DNA of 50,373 bases from Candidatus Cloacimonetes bacterium HGW-Cloacimonetes-1 (GCA_002841975.1 PHBQ01000009.1:1-50373), one strand, 5' to 3'. Counted from the stretch's first letter, positions 1 to 8,376 are shown. Numbers and translations are program-made. Notes: a model not told the origin generated them from the letters alone.

Positions 1-897
1 ATCCAGCACATCATATGGCGGCAAGCTGTCCTGATCGGTGCAATATTTTTCATCTCGTGGACGGCAATATCCCTGCCTGCTACGATGAGCCTGGTCTCCT
101 CCGTCGTACCGGTGAACAAACGTTCCATGGGTATATCGATGAATTCGATAGTAAAGCGCATCCCCATGGCGATTGGCCCAATCATGGGTGGCTTTTTCAT
201 CATGCGTTATGGCAGGATTCAGGGTATCCGCTATGCATTTATCGTAGCCTTTATCTTTGCCTTGATCGCCTTGATCGTGCAGCATCGCTTTATCGAGGAG
301 AAACGGCCTCCCCGCAAAGCTGCATCTAAAACTAAGATCAAACTCTTTTCTCCCAATCTCTACAACCTCCTCGTCTCGGACATTTTGGTACGCTTTTGCG
401 AACAAATTCCCTATGCCTTTGTCGTGATCTGGGTCGTGGAAAATAACCATATCTCGGAGCTGAAATTCGGAGTCCTGACCGCGATCGAGATGGTGACGGC
501 GATGCTGATCTACATCCCGGTGGCATACCTGGCGGATAAAAGCACGCGCAAGCCTTATGTCGCCATTACTTTCCTCAATTTTACCCTCTTCCCGCTGGTG
601 CTATCCTTCAGTCGTAGCTTTACGGTATTGGTGATCGCCTTTATCATCCGTGGACTCAAGGAATTTGGCGAACCCACCCGCAAGGCGATGATCATGGATA
701 TTGCACCGGAAGACGCCAAGGCAAAGACCTTTGGTACCTACTATTTGATCCGTGACGTGATCGTTTCCATCGCCGCTTTTGGAGGTGCGTTCCTCTGGAA
801 AAGCAGCCCCCAGCTCAATTTCTATATCGCCAGTGGATTTGGCGTATTGGGCACGATCTACTTCATCCTGATGGTAAAGCAATCGAAACCAGCATAG
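1..897 (+). CDS. MFS transporter, C-terminal part (5' end outside window)
   Basis: The reading frame is open from base 1 without a start codon, so this is the 3' part of a longer gene; about 298 residues are visible. It is very hydrophobic, with about eight membrane segments alternating with short basic loops such as NKRSMG and DKSTRKPY. The layout (membrane pairs around a cytoplasmic loop at about residues 95-120, then a second bundle) fits the C-terminal two thirds of a 12-helix major facilitator permease. A methionine at position 85 opens a shorter frame, but the coding continues upstream of it with the same character. The substrate cannot be told from the sequence. It ends 71 bp before the rrf2 gene, which has its own promoter, so the two are probably separate transcripts. 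Confidence 0.8.
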   Translation: MQHIIWRQAVLIGAIFFISWTAISLPATMSLVSSVVPVNKRSMGISMNSIVKRIPMAIGPIMGGFFIMRYGRIQGIRYAFIVAFIFALIALIVQHRFIEEKRPPRKAASKTKIKLFSPNLYNLLVSDILVRFCEQIPYAFVVIWVVENNHISELKFGVLTAIEMVTAMLIYIPVAYLADKSTRKPYVAITFLNFTLFPLVLSFSRSFTVLVIAFIIRGLKEFGEPTRKAMIMDIAPEDAKAKTFGTYYLIRDVIVSIAAFGGAFLWKSSPQLNFYIASGFGVLGTIYFILMVKQSKPA

Positions 898-907
898 CAG
901 ATTTTCC

Positions 908-937
908 TTGCCAAGAATAGCATACCAAATTAGTATG
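908..937 (+). promoter_or_regulatory. Promoter of the rrf2-isc operon with an overlapping palindrome
   Basis: TTGCCA (908-913) and TAGTAT (931-936) are 17 bp apart and form a good sigma-70-like promoter. The perfect inverted repeat CATAC-N7-GTATG (921-937) covers the -10 box. A repressor bound there would block initiation. The adjacent downstream gene is an Rrf2 regulator with three cysteines, so autoregulation is the natural guess. The site is seen in the sequence; the factor that binds it is inferred. Confidence 0.5.
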
Positions 938-968
938 TATTCAAGAATAATGAAAAGGAAGCTAAGTT

Positions 969-1388
969 GTGGCAATCAATACACGTACTGAATACGCTCT
1001 GAGAGCACTTCTAGAGATACTGAACAGCGACGGTGAAGCGGTGTCGGCAGCAGAGATATGCCGCCGTCAGATGCTTCCCAAGAAATATATTGAACATTTA
1101 TTGGCTGGACTCAAGGCTGCCGCACTGGTGAGCAGTACAGCCGGGGCACGGGGTGGCTATATCCTGGCACGTACTCCGGACCAGATCCGCCTGCACGACA
1201 TCATGCAAGCAGTGGATGATACATCCTGGGAACTGGGTTGCAACGGCAAAGACGACAAATATTGCCTCGGTGCCGATTGCGGCTTGCACGGGATCTGGAA
1301 TGAGATCGCCGAGAAACTGCACAACACCCTGCAAGAATACACACTAGCCTATATCTTTGAACAGAATAAAACGAGGGAGACTACATGA
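969..1388 (+). CDS. Rrf2 family transcriptional regulator, probably Fe-S sensing
   Basis: 139 residues, typical for the family. The N-terminus INTRTEYALRALLEI matches the Rrf2 winged-helix start, and RGGYILAR near residue 61 is the usual wing. Three cysteines at 91, 99 and 104 (spacing C-x7-C-x4-C) sit where IscR carries its cluster ligands, although IscR has C-x5-C-x5-C. A [2Fe-2S]-sensing repressor is therefore likely. The start is GTG at 969, preceded by an AGGAAG ribosome site. Its stop overlaps the next start (ATGA), so it is translationally coupled to the cysteine desulfurase gene. This is the same regulator-then-iscS-iscU order as in isc operons, and it probably controls that operon through the palindrome at 921-937. 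Confidence 0.88.
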   Translation: MAINTRTEYALRALLEILNSDGEAVSAAEICRRQMLPKKYIEHLLAGLKAAALVSSTAGARGGYILARTPDQIRLHDIMQAVDDTSWELGCNGKDDKYCLGADCGLHGIWNEIAEKLHNTLQEYTLAYIFEQNKTRETT

Positions 1389-2560
1389 AACCCGGAAGAA
1401 TATATATGGACAATTGCATCACGACAAAGCCCGCACCGGAAGTATTGGCTGCCATGAAACCTTTTATGGAAGAGCAATTCTGGTTCCCCGGCTCCTTTGT
1501 CTCGACTGCTGAAATCATCAATAGTGCGATCGATCAATATCGCTTCACAATCGCCCAGAGCATCTTTGCCAAGCCTTCGGAACTACACTTTACTTCTGGC
1601 GGGACATTGGCAAACAACATCGCCATCAAGGGTCTGGTCACTGCTCATGCCGACAAGGGTTCACACATCATCTGTTCCGTTGTGGACTATCCGGATTTAC
1701 TCACTAATGCCGCCTTCTTTGAACAGAGCGGTTTTGACGTGACCTACTTGCCTGCCAATAGTGAAGGCTTTGTAGATCTGGACGAACTAAAAGCAGCGAT
1801 CCGCCCGGACACCATCCTCTTTATGACCACGATCGTCAATCATGTGGTGGGCACGATTCAGCCTATGCACGAGATTCGGGATATCCTGGCAGCCGCAGAT
1901 CATAAGATCTATTTTCATGCCGATGCCGGGCAAGCCTATGGCAAAATGCTATTGGACGTCAAAGATCTGGCCGTCGATACCATGTCTATCAGTGCCCACA
2001 AGATTCACGGCCCTCAAGGTATCGGTGCCCTCTATGTAAAGAGCGGAACCAAGCTGGGGCAGTTAATTCACGGCGTACGCAGAATCGACGACTTGCAAAC
2101 CGGTGGACTCAATATCGCCCTCATCGCAGGATTTCACAAGGCTGTGGAGCTGACCTTTGCGGATTTGGATGCCACTGTGGCGCATTTGCGCGAACTCTCC
2201 AATTACCTGATCGAGCGGATCGAAGCTACTATCCCGGAGGTCGAACTCAATGGTCCCCGTGGAGCCGGAAGAGCCTGTCACAACGTCAATATCACGATCG
2301 GTTTCATCGAAGGTGAAGCTATCACCATGATGCTCGATATGCATGGAATCACGGTAGCAACCGGTAGTGCTTGCGCCTCCCAAGGCTTGCAGGCAAATTA
2401 CATTTTGATGGCAATCGGAAAGAACCACATGCAATCGCATGGTTCAATGAAATTTACACTGTGTAAATACAACACCAAAGCAGAGATCGACGAAGTGGTC
2501 GGGAAATTGGCTGAAATAGCGATCGAACTGCGTAAACGTAGCCCTCTCTACCAGGGATAG
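1385..2560 (+). CDS. Cysteine desulfurase, NifS/IscS family
   Basis: 391-residue class V PLP enzyme that removes sulfur from cysteine for Fe-S cluster building. Visible landmarks are HFTSGGTLANN (about 68-78), HADAGQ with D180 and Q183 for cofactor binding, the Schiff-base lysine K206 in SAHKIHGPQG, and the mobile-loop cysteine C340 in TGSACAS. The numbering of D180, Q183 and K206 equals that of E. coli IscS. One oddity is that the usual S-hydrophobic-RFS-hydrophobic-G stretch after the loop reads SMKFTLCKYN, so the conserved arginine is a lysine and an extra cysteine is present. It overlaps rrf2 by 4 bp and lies 9 bp before the scaffold gene. A role in the housekeeping Fe-S pathway is inferred from this context. 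Confidence 0.92.
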   Translation: MKPGRIYMDNCITTKPAPEVLAAMKPFMEEQFWFPGSFVSTAEIINSAIDQYRFTIAQSIFAKPSELHFTSGGTLANNIAIKGLVTAHADKGSHIICSVVDYPDLLTNAAFFEQSGFDVTYLPANSEGFVDLDELKAAIRPDTILFMTTIVNHVVGTIQPMHEIRDILAAADHKIYFHADAGQAYGKMLLDVKDLAVDTMSISAHKIHGPQGIGALYVKSGTKLGQLIHGVRRIDDLQTGGLNIALIAGFHKAVELTFADLDATVAHLRELSNYLIERIEATIPEVELNGPRGAGRACHNVNITIGFIEGEAITMMLDMHGITVATGSACASQGLQANYILMAIGKNHMQSHGSMKFTLCKYNTKAEIDEVVGKLAEIAIELRKRSPLYQG

Positions 2561-2569
2561 GAGATTATT

Positions 2570-3196
2570 ATGCAATACTCAGATAAGGTCATGGAACACT
2601 TTATGCACCCCCACAACGTTGGTAAAATGGAAAATCCGGATGCCACTGCCACCGAAGGCAGTCCCGCCTGTGGAGACCAGGTCACCGTCTATCTCAAAGT
2701 AGATGAAGAGTCACACACGATTAGTGACGTCAGCTTTCTCTCCTATGGCTGCGCTTCCAATATTGCCACCGCCTCGATGATCACCGATCTGGCCAAGGGC
2801 AAAACTCTCGAAGAAGCCAAAAAGATCACCTGGCGTGACGCGATGGAAGCCTTGGACGGGTTACCGCCCGTGAAAGTTCATTGCTCTGTATTGGCTGCGG
2901 ATACCCTCCTCACAGCGATTTCTAACTATGAGATCGCCAAAGGCCTGAAGGAAGTGCCGGACTTCACCAAAGAAACGATCGTTGAAGAGCTCAAAAAGAT
3001 CATCTACCCCAAAGTGGGTGAGGATATCGTGAGCCTCAAGATGGTGAAATATGTGGGATTTAACCACGGTGAAATCCTGATCGACCTCAATATCCCGTCT
3101 TTTGACCAGTGGCGCGGAAACGTCGCTGACGAAATACGGGAGCATTTGGAGAAATACCCGGATGTGAAAGACATCCAGATCAATTTCCCGGAATAG
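2570..3196 (+). CDS. IscU/NifU-type Fe-S scaffold fused to a MIP18/DUF59-like domain
   Basis: 208 residues, against about 130 for plain IscU. Residues 1-128 are a NifU N-terminal (IscU) domain with all three cluster cysteines: C34 in GSPACGDQ (with the neighbouring D36), C61 in YGCASNIATAS and C105 in KVHCSVLA. Residues of about 132-208 look like a MIP18/DUF59 Fe-S carrier domain: IVEELKKIIYPKVGEDIVSL, then a G-x-I-L-I-D-L strand and an amphipathic helix. Such domains are usually separate proteins (SufT-like). The fusion would join cluster assembly and delivery in one chain. AGGAG at 2560-2564 gives a good ribosome site. It is the last gene of the operon and is followed by a strong terminator. 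Confidence 0.85.
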   Translation: MQYSDKVMEHFMHPHNVGKMENPDATATEGSPACGDQVTVYLKVDEESHTISDVSFLSYGCASNIATASMITDLAKGKTLEEAKKITWRDAMEALDGLPPVKVHCSVLAADTLLTAISNYEIAKGLKEVPDFTKETIVEELKKIIYPKVGEDIVSLKMVKYVGFNHGEILIDLNIPSFDQWRGNVADEIREHLEKYPDVKDIQINFPE

Positions 3197-3260
3197 ATAA
3201 ACTTTATATGGGGCTTTGCCCCTGTCCTGATTGTGCAACTGACTAAGATCTATCTCTTCA

Positions 3261-3300
3261 AAGGCTGATACTCCGTGACAATGGGGGATCAGCCTTTTTT
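3261..3300 (+). terminator. Rho-independent terminator of the rrf2-isc operon
   Basis: A nine-base stem, AAGGCTGAT (3261-3269) with ATCAGCCTT (3288-3296), is followed by a run of seven T. It lies 65 bp after the scaffold gene stop. Confidence 0.8.
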
Positions 3301-3339
3301 TGCGGAGGATTGGCATCCTCCGGCTACGGACTGGACATT

Positions 3340-3428
3340 GGCAGATACGAAGATCTGCCATCCGAAGGACAACCGGATACAACACATTCCTGTGTCGGCA
3401 TGCACAGCGGGCGAACCGCCATTCGCCC
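3340..3428. repeat. Cluster of three hairpins, two of them dispersed repeats
   Basis: (1) GGCAGAT-ACGAAG-ATCTGCC at 3340-3359 has relatives at 24750-24769 and 31454-31473. (2) ACACA-TTCC-TGTGT at 3382-3395 recurs with a longer stem at 24703-24720. (3) GGGCGAA-N6-TTCGCCC at 3409-3428 was seen only here. None has a T-run, so they do not look like terminators. Confidence 0.65.
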
Positions 3429-3464
3429 CTACATTTACATCACAGATACCGCATGGAAACTCAG

Positions 3465-3546
3465 ATCCTAGCGAGGCACTACCCACCCGATCCGCAGGTC
3501 GTCACCCGGGATTCACAAGGGAATCACGAGGGGATCACCTCGGATT
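3465..3546. repeat. Dispersed CACGAGGG repeat, copy A
   Basis: This region contains GAGGCACT, then ACCCGGGATTCAC and the tandem units CACAAGGG, CACGAGGGG and ATCACCTCGGATTG. The same order of blocks is found at 35970-36044. The tail ATCACCTCGGATTG is identical to the one at 49097-49110. It is one of four copies in the window. Confidence 0.6.
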
Positions 3547-3780
3547 GCAGCATGGGCCATGTATGAAAGCCCAAACTCTGGCAATTCAAACGTAAACAAC
3601 TGTTCAATCCCCATTCTGAACCAATAAAAGCAATAGTATGCACCACTATCTACTACGTTGTTAACTCATTACGTACATATTCATCAATTTTTCTATGGAC
3701 AAACATGCAACGTTTCCTTTTTTTGAACTCCATTGGTCACTGGGACGTTTTTTACCTGTGACAAAGAGGAATAAATCATT

Positions 3781-5892
3781 ATGAAGAGCGAATCCGACAG
3801 TAGTCTTTCAAGGATCCGAAATATCGGGATCATTGCACATATCGATGCGGGTAAAACCACAACAACCGAGCGCATCCTGTTTTATACAGGGTTTTTGCAC
3901 AAAATGGGTGAAGTCCATGATGGCAATACCTTTACGGACTGGATGGATCAGGAGCGGGAACGTGGCATCACGATCACGTCTGCAACTGTGTCCTGCTTTT
4001 GGAAAGAACATCAGATCAATATTATCGATACCCCCGGACATGTGGATTTTACTGCGGAAGTGGAGCGCTCTTTGCGCGTCTTGGACGGAGCTGTTGGCAT
4101 ATTTTGCGGTGTGAGCGGGGTAGAGCCCCAATCCGAAACTGTATGGCATCAGGCAGATCGTTACAAGGTTCCTCGCATGGCTTTTATCAACAAACTCGAT
4201 CGCAGTGGAGCGGATTTTGATCAGGTAGTCAGCATGATCCATGACCGACTCACGACCAAAGCGGTCCCCGTCAATATCCCGATCGGAAAAGAAGACCAGT
4301 TTGAAGGCGTGATCGACCTCATCACGATGACAGTGTGGCGTTTTGATGCGCTGACCCAAGGTTCCGAAGCTCATGAATCCATGATTCCCGAAGAAATGCG
4401 GGATCAGGCTGAATATATGCGGGAAGAACTGCTGGAAAAGATCTCGGAATTTGACGACGAACTGATGATGAAATTCCTGGAGGGTGAAGAAATCTCACCC
4501 CAATTGATCCGTAAAGCCATCCGTAAGGGTACTCTGGATAATCACTTCATTCCCGTGTTGTGCGGTAGCTCTCTCAAAAATAAGGGTGTTCAGCTTTTGC
4601 TGGATGCCATATGTGACTTTTTACCGGCTCCTACCGATATCGAGACCACGACAGGGTTTGATCCCGTCTCTCATGAACCTATTGTGATCTATAACGATCC
4701 GCTCAAGCCCTTTGTGGCAATGGCATTTAAGGTGCAGATCGATAAATATGTGGGCAAACTGGTCTATATTCGCGTCTATGCAGGCACCCTGCGAAAAGGT
4801 GACACTTTTATCAACCAAACCAATGGCAAGCGGGAACGCGTGAATCGCATTTTGCAGATGATGTCCAATCGTAAAAACGATATGGATGCCTTGCATGCCG
4901 GTGACATCGGTGCGGTGGTTGGCCCCAAATTCCTGGTGACCGGTGATACCATTACCGATGCCAATATCAGCGTAATCCTTTCCAAAATGCATTTCCCGGA
5001 TACCGTGATCTCGATGGCAATCGAGCCAAAGACGAAGGCGGATCAGGATGCATTGACGGACGCTCTGGCACGCTTGGAAGAAGAAGATCCTACTTTCCGC
5101 GTCAGAATCGACAAAGAAACAGGCCAGACTCTGATCTCCGGGATGGGAGAACTGCATCTGGACATTATCTTTGATCGTCTGAAGCGAGAATTTAATGTGG
5201 CCGCCAATCGGGGTAATCCCCAAGTCTCCTACAAAGAGACTATTACCAGTGTCAGCGTAGCCGAAGACACCTTTATGCGGGATCTCAATGGCAAGGGCAG
5301 CTTTGCGCAGGTGAAAGTGAGATTGTCTCCGCTCAGTGCCGCTGAATTGCCTGATGATGCCAAAAACCTCTATGTAAATAACGTAAATCCCAGCCAGATT
5401 CCGGCAGAATACTGGAAAGCCATCGAAGAATCCGCTCTGAATTCGCTGAATGACGGAGCCTTGATCAATGGCAATGTGGAACGCGTCAAGATTGAAGTCA
5501 TAGATGGAGCACACAATCCCGTGGACTCCAACGAAGCGGCTTTCCGGATTTCTGTCTCGATGGCGATCAACAAAGCGCTGCGTCATGCTTCGCCGGTGAT
5601 CATGGAACCGATCATGCTGTTGACAGTGCTATGCCCCGAAGATTTTGTGGGAGACGTCATTGCAGATATCAATTCGAAACGTGGCAAGATAGATATCGTG
5701 CGCAGACACAATGATTTCTTGCAGGAAATTGTATCGGAAACACCACTTAGTGAATTGTTTGGCTATGCCACACGAGTACGCTCCATCAGCCAGGGTCGAG
5801 CCAATTATACGCTTGAATTCAAAAAGTACGACATCTGTCCTGTTAATATCCAGAATGTCGTGTTAAAAAGAATTCGTGGCTATGCAGATTAA
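3781..5892 (+). CDS. Elongation factor G-like GTPase (divergent EF-G paralogue)
   Basis: 703 residues, full EF-G length. The GTPase motifs are intact: [13 protein letters not shown] (G1, about 19-31), [10 protein letters not shown] (G2), DTPGHVDF (G3, 83-90) and NKLDRSGAD (G4). Domains II-V follow, with [10 protein letters not shown] in domain III and [16 protein letters not shown] in domain V. Domain IV is unusual: the loop that normally reads DGSYHDVDS reads DGAHNPVDS (575-583), so the translocation histidine (E. coli His583) is replaced by Asn579, with a His one position earlier. The usual RQSGGRGQYG of domain IV is [12 protein letters not shown]. The gene is not beside tufA, rpsL or rpsG, which suggests a second EF-G copy. 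Translocase, ribosome recycling and stress roles are all possible. Start ATG has GAGG upstream. Confidence 0.85.
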   Translation: MKSESDSSLSRIRNIGIIAHIDAGKTTTTERILFYTGFLHKMGEVHDGNTFTDWMDQERERGITITSATVSCFWKEHQINIIDTPGHVDFTAEVERSLRVLDGAVGIFCGVSGVEPQSETVWHQADRYKVPRMAFINKLDRSGADFDQVVSMIHDRLTTKAVPVNIPIGKEDQFEGVIDLITMTVWRFDALTQGSEAHESMIPEEMRDQAEYMREELLEKISEFDDELMMKFLEGEEISPQLIRKAIRKGTLDNHFIPVLCGSSLKNKGVQLLLDAICDFLPAPTDIETTTGFDPVSHEPIVIYNDPLKPFVAMAFKVQIDKYVGKLVYIRVYAGTLRKGDTFINQTNGKRERVNRILQMMSNRKNDMDALHAGDIGAVVGPKFLVTGDTITDANISVILSKMHFPDTVISMAIEPKTKADQDALTDALARLEEEDPTFRVRIDKETGQTLISGMGELHLDIIFDRLKREFNVAANRGNPQVSYKETITSVSVAEDTFMRDLNGKGSFAQVKVRLSPLSAAELPDDAKNLYVNNVNPSQIPAEYWKAIEESALNSLNDGALINGNVERVKIEVIDGAHNPVDSNEAAFRISVSMAINKALRHASPVIMEPIMLLTVLCPEDFVGDVIADINSKRGKIDIVRRHNDFLQEIVSETPLSELFGYATRVRSISQGRANYTLEFKKYDICPVNIQNVVLKRIRGYAD

Positions 5893-5959
5893 ATACTTGA
5901 CAAATGTAAACAGGCAACGACTGATGAAAACTGGTTTAAATAACATAGAGGAGATCAAG

Positions 5960-6268
5960 ATGAACATTGAGCTGACATATAACGGCAATGTTGCTGCCAT
6001 GAGTATAGAAGGCATTCTGAACAGTGAGAATGCACATGTTCTTCAGGAAAAGTTGGTAGAGGTACTTGCCTCGAGTGCAACTCTCCTGGAGCTGGATCTA
6101 TTTGAATGTAAGAACATTAGCAGTACCGGCATCGGCAAAATTCTTTTATTTTACAAAGACTTCATCGGCAGAAGTGGAGAAATCGAAGTGGTTCGCAGTT
6201 CAAACAGCGTTTACGAACTATTTTCTATGCTCAAACTTAACCAATTGTTCACAGTGAATCTTGGATGA
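5960..6268 (+). CDS. STAS-domain anti-sigma factor antagonist
   Basis: 102 residues forming a single STAS domain. ELDLFECKNISSTGIGKIL matches the phosphorylation segment of SpoIIAA/RsbV proteins; threonine stands where the phosphorylated serine usually is (SST-G instead of DSS-G). The start at 5960 is chosen because GAGGAG lies just upstream and the domain begins there; a longer frame from 5876 would overlap EF-G and adds only unconserved residues. The next gene overlaps its end and encodes an RsbW-like ATPase, the expected partner kinase. Together they form a partner-switching pair. The controlled target (a sigma factor or other protein) is not in the window. Confidence 0.85.
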   Translation: MNIELTYNGNVAAMSIEGILNSENAHVLQEKLVEVLASSATLLELDLFECKNISSTGIGKILLFYKDFIGRSGEIEVVRSSNSVYELFSMLKLNQLFTVNLG

Positions 6269-6269
6269 G

Positions 6270-7205
6270 ATGAGTTCAGAATTATTCAAAATCCTAGTCG
6301 TTGATGATAGTGTAAGCATCGTCAACAGTCTTTCTCAGATTCTGAAAGTCAGTGGGTATCAGGTAGATCAGGCCTACAATGGTAATGAGGCATGGCGCAA
6401 AATGAGTGTCGCCAATTATGACCTCGTAATCAGTGATATCGATATGCCCGGCATTAGTGGCTTGGAGTTCCTCGCCAAAATCCGCGCAGAATATGGCCAG
6501 AAAGTAGCCGTAATCTTAATGACAGGATATGTAGATCAGGAATACTTTATCAATGCAATCCGCTTGGGTGCTTCCGATTTTATCCGCAAACCTATAGATG
6601 CGCGCCAGATAATCCGCTCTATCCAGACCATTATCTCCAAAAGAAAAGAACAGGACGATATGGGAATGTTCTTGTCTTACCTGGACCAAACAGAGATGGG
6701 TTTTATCATCGATCCACGCCATCTTGCCCGCTATAGCATCTCCAATGTCTTCAGCTTTATGCTGCTGCATCTCAACCTGAATAATTCGATCGCCAACGAA
6801 GTCCTGATTTGCATTGATGAAATGATCTATAATGCCTTTATCCACGGCACCTTAGGATTGCTCAAGCATGAACGTTTTATGGAGACAACAGCTTTTCGAG
6901 AGTTGGTCGATGCAAAGCTTCAGGAACCCGCCATCGCACAAAAGAGAATACACTTCAAAGTCAGTATCGAACGAATACAGAATCTACTAACCTTGGAAGT
7001 CGAAGATGATGGTGAGGGATTTGATTTTGAAGCTTGGCTTCATCGCATCAAAACCGACCAAACACTGAGTATCGAAGAAAATGGCAGGGGTCTTGCTTTG
7101 ATGTATCACCTCAGTGATGAGCTGGAGTTTTCCAAAGGCGGGAGGAAAATCAAAGTCGTCAAACATCTGAACTCCCCCGATTCTGAAAAGCTTGTTACTC
7201 ACTAA
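6270..7205 (+). CDS. Response regulator receiver fused to an RsbW-like histidine-kinase-type ATPase
   Basis: 311 residues. Residues 5-120 are a receiver domain: D12 and D13 acid pair, phospho-acceptor D56 in SDIDMPG, and K107 in IRKP. Residues of about 160-305 are a HATPase_c_2 (serine kinase) domain with N-box E174-x3-N178 in DEMIYNAFIHG, DDGEGF at 236-241 and NGRGLAL at 261-267. There is no HisKA dimerisation helix or phospho-accepting histidine box, so the kinase half should phosphorylate the STAS protein encoded just upstream. The receiver would let a two-component signal set the switch. ATG 6270 is preferred; a TTG at 6261 inside the STAS gene adds three residues. No PP2C phosphatase or sensor kinase is nearby. 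Confidence 0.85.
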   Translation: MSSELFKILVVDDSVSIVNSLSQILKVSGYQVDQAYNGNEAWRKMSVANYDLVISDIDMPGISGLEFLAKIRAEYGQKVAVILMTGYVDQEYFINAIRLGASDFIRKPIDARQIIRSIQTIISKRKEQDDMGMFLSYLDQTEMGFIIDPRHLARYSISNVFSFMLLHLNLNNSIANEVLICIDEMIYNAFIHGTLGLLKHERFMETTAFRELVDAKLQEPAIAQKRIHFKVSIERIQNLLTLEVEDDGEGFDFEAWLHRIKTDQTLSIEENGRGLALMYHLSDELEFSKGGRKIKVVKHLNSPDSEKLVTH

Positions 7206-8010
7206 TATCTTAGGTGATGCCCGTCAATTGGCGATCACCTATGGGATACCTTATCACAATTTTAAGCTCTTATTGGGCTATGTACTGGATTGCTCCGTGG
7301 TCGATCTTCGCCTCAAATACAATAGCCTCTCCGATTTTGAATACGAGATCTATCAAGGTTTTGTTGCCCGTTTGATCAAACATGAACCTTTGCAGTATAT
7401 CACGGGTATAACCGGGTTTTATGGCCTCGATTTCCGCGTCGATCCCACTGTCTTGATTCCCCGTCCCGAGACCGAAGGTTTGGTGGAATGGGTGCTTTCC
7501 TATTGCAACGGTTCCGAGAGCGTCCTGGACATCGGGACAGGTTCCGGAGCTATCGCTATTACTCTCAAAAAACAGCTCTTGTCATTGGATGTCTGTGCCA
7601 CGGATATCAGTGCTGATGCGATCGCAACAGCAAAGAAGAATGCAGCCTCCAATAAGTGCTCTATCGACTTTTTCAATAGCGATTTGTTCCCAGACTCCAA
7701 AGATGTTTACGACATCATCGTGAGTAATCCACCCTATATCAGTAGTGTGGACTATCTGACGTTGGCACCTGAAATCCTGGAATTTGAACCACGTAACGCT
7801 TTGGTCGCGGATGATAACGGATTGGCATACTACAGCCGAATACTCCAAATGGCGCATGATTACCTCAGCCCGGAAGGAATGATCTTTTTTGAAATCGGAT
7901 CCGAACAAGCCAAGCCAATCACGGGATTTGCCCATCAAGCCGGATTTTGCAAAGTCAAAGTCAAGCAAGACTTGAACGGGTTTGACCGCTATCTGATGAT
8001 CACACCATAG
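7192..8010 (+). CDS. prmC: Peptide chain release factor N5-glutamine methyltransferase
   Basis: 272 residues, usual length. An N-terminal helical domain that recognises the release factor (1-75) is followed by a Rossmann methyltransferase domain with LIPRPETE (88-95), the SAM-binding DIGTGSGAIAI (113-123) and the hallmark NPPY (179-182), which binds the substrate glutamine. It methylates the GGQ glutamine of RF1/RF2. The start is probably TTG at 7192, overlapping the previous gene by 14 bp, because the conserved N-terminal helix begins there and no ATG is near. Translational coupling to the upstream gene is likely. Genes from 3781 to 8010 run in one direction, but no functional link to the partner switch is apparent. 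Confidence 0.93.
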   Translation: MLLTNILGDARQLAITYGIPYHNFKLLLGYVLDCSVVDLRLKYNSLSDFEYEIYQGFVARLIKHEPLQYITGITGFYGLDFRVDPTVLIPRPETEGLVEWVLSYCNGSESVLDIGTGSGAIAITLKKQLLSLDVCATDISADAIATAKKNAASNKCSIDFFNSDLFPDSKDVYDIIVSNPPYISSVDYLTLAPEILEFEPRNALVADDNGLAYYSRILQMAHDYLSPEGMIFFEIGSEQAKPITGFAHQAGFCKVKVKQDLNGFDRYLMITP

Positions 8011-8038
8011 CTTTGTGTATTAGCATTTATCAAAGTGC

Positions 8039-8374
8039 TTAGCGCTTCAGCAGTGCCAGCATTCCCGCATACAAAATCAGCATCAGCACCGTGGCAATCA
8101 GCATCGACCACCCAAACGCAATCTGCTTGCGCAGCAGATAGGGAAATGCCAGGAAAAAAGATAGCGATGGCAGTACTAACCAAAAGATATCAATCGACAA
8201 GGCAGAGATCTTCTCTGTGTCGTGAGTCTCAAAATAGATCCACAAGATTGCCAAAAAGGACAAAAGTGGAATCGACGCAAACAAGCCACCCAGCAATCCA
8301 CTGCGCTTCGACACTTCGCTGATGATCACAATTAAGATACTGGATATCAGGACTTTGATGGCATAATACCACAT
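8039..8374 (-). CDS. DUF3147 family membrane protein
   Basis: 111 residues, four predicted membrane helices. SEVSKRSGLLGGLFASIPL and FWLVLPSLSFFLAFPYLLR fit the DUF3147 family, small inner-membrane proteins of unknown function. GGAGG lies at good distance before the ATG, inside the end of the upstream gene, so it is the last gene of the threonine aldolase/exporter operon. A helper role for the exporter is only a guess from position. It faces prmC tail to tail across 28 bp. Confidence 0.75.
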   Translation of the reverse strand: MWYYAIKVLISSILIVIISEVSKRSGLLGGLFASIPLLSFLAILWIYFETHDTEKISALSIDIFWLVLPSLSFFLAFPYLLRKQIAFGWSMLIATVLMLILYAGMLALLKR

Positions 8375-8376
8375 AA

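Larger units (their letters stand above)
3197..3780. other. 584-bp intergenic region rich in small hairpins
   Basis: No convincing gene. The short frames here translate the hairpin repeats and have no ribosome sites. Contents in order: a terminator (3261-3300); three small hairpins (3340-3428); a CACGAGGG-type repeat (about 3465-3546); then AT-rich sequence (3600-3780) that should hold the promoter of the EF-G gene, though I could not pick a clear -35/-10 pair. Confidence 0.6.

Noticed and set aside
3275-3595. Plus-strand 106-residue frame and the overlapping 88- and 65-residue frames
   Set aside because: They translate terminator and hairpin repeats; similar peptides appear in frames over the other repeat copies because the DNA, not a protein, is repeated.
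4621-5586. 321-residue minus-strand open frame
   Set aside because: It is a shadow of the EF-G gene, with composition typical of antisense translation and no domain.
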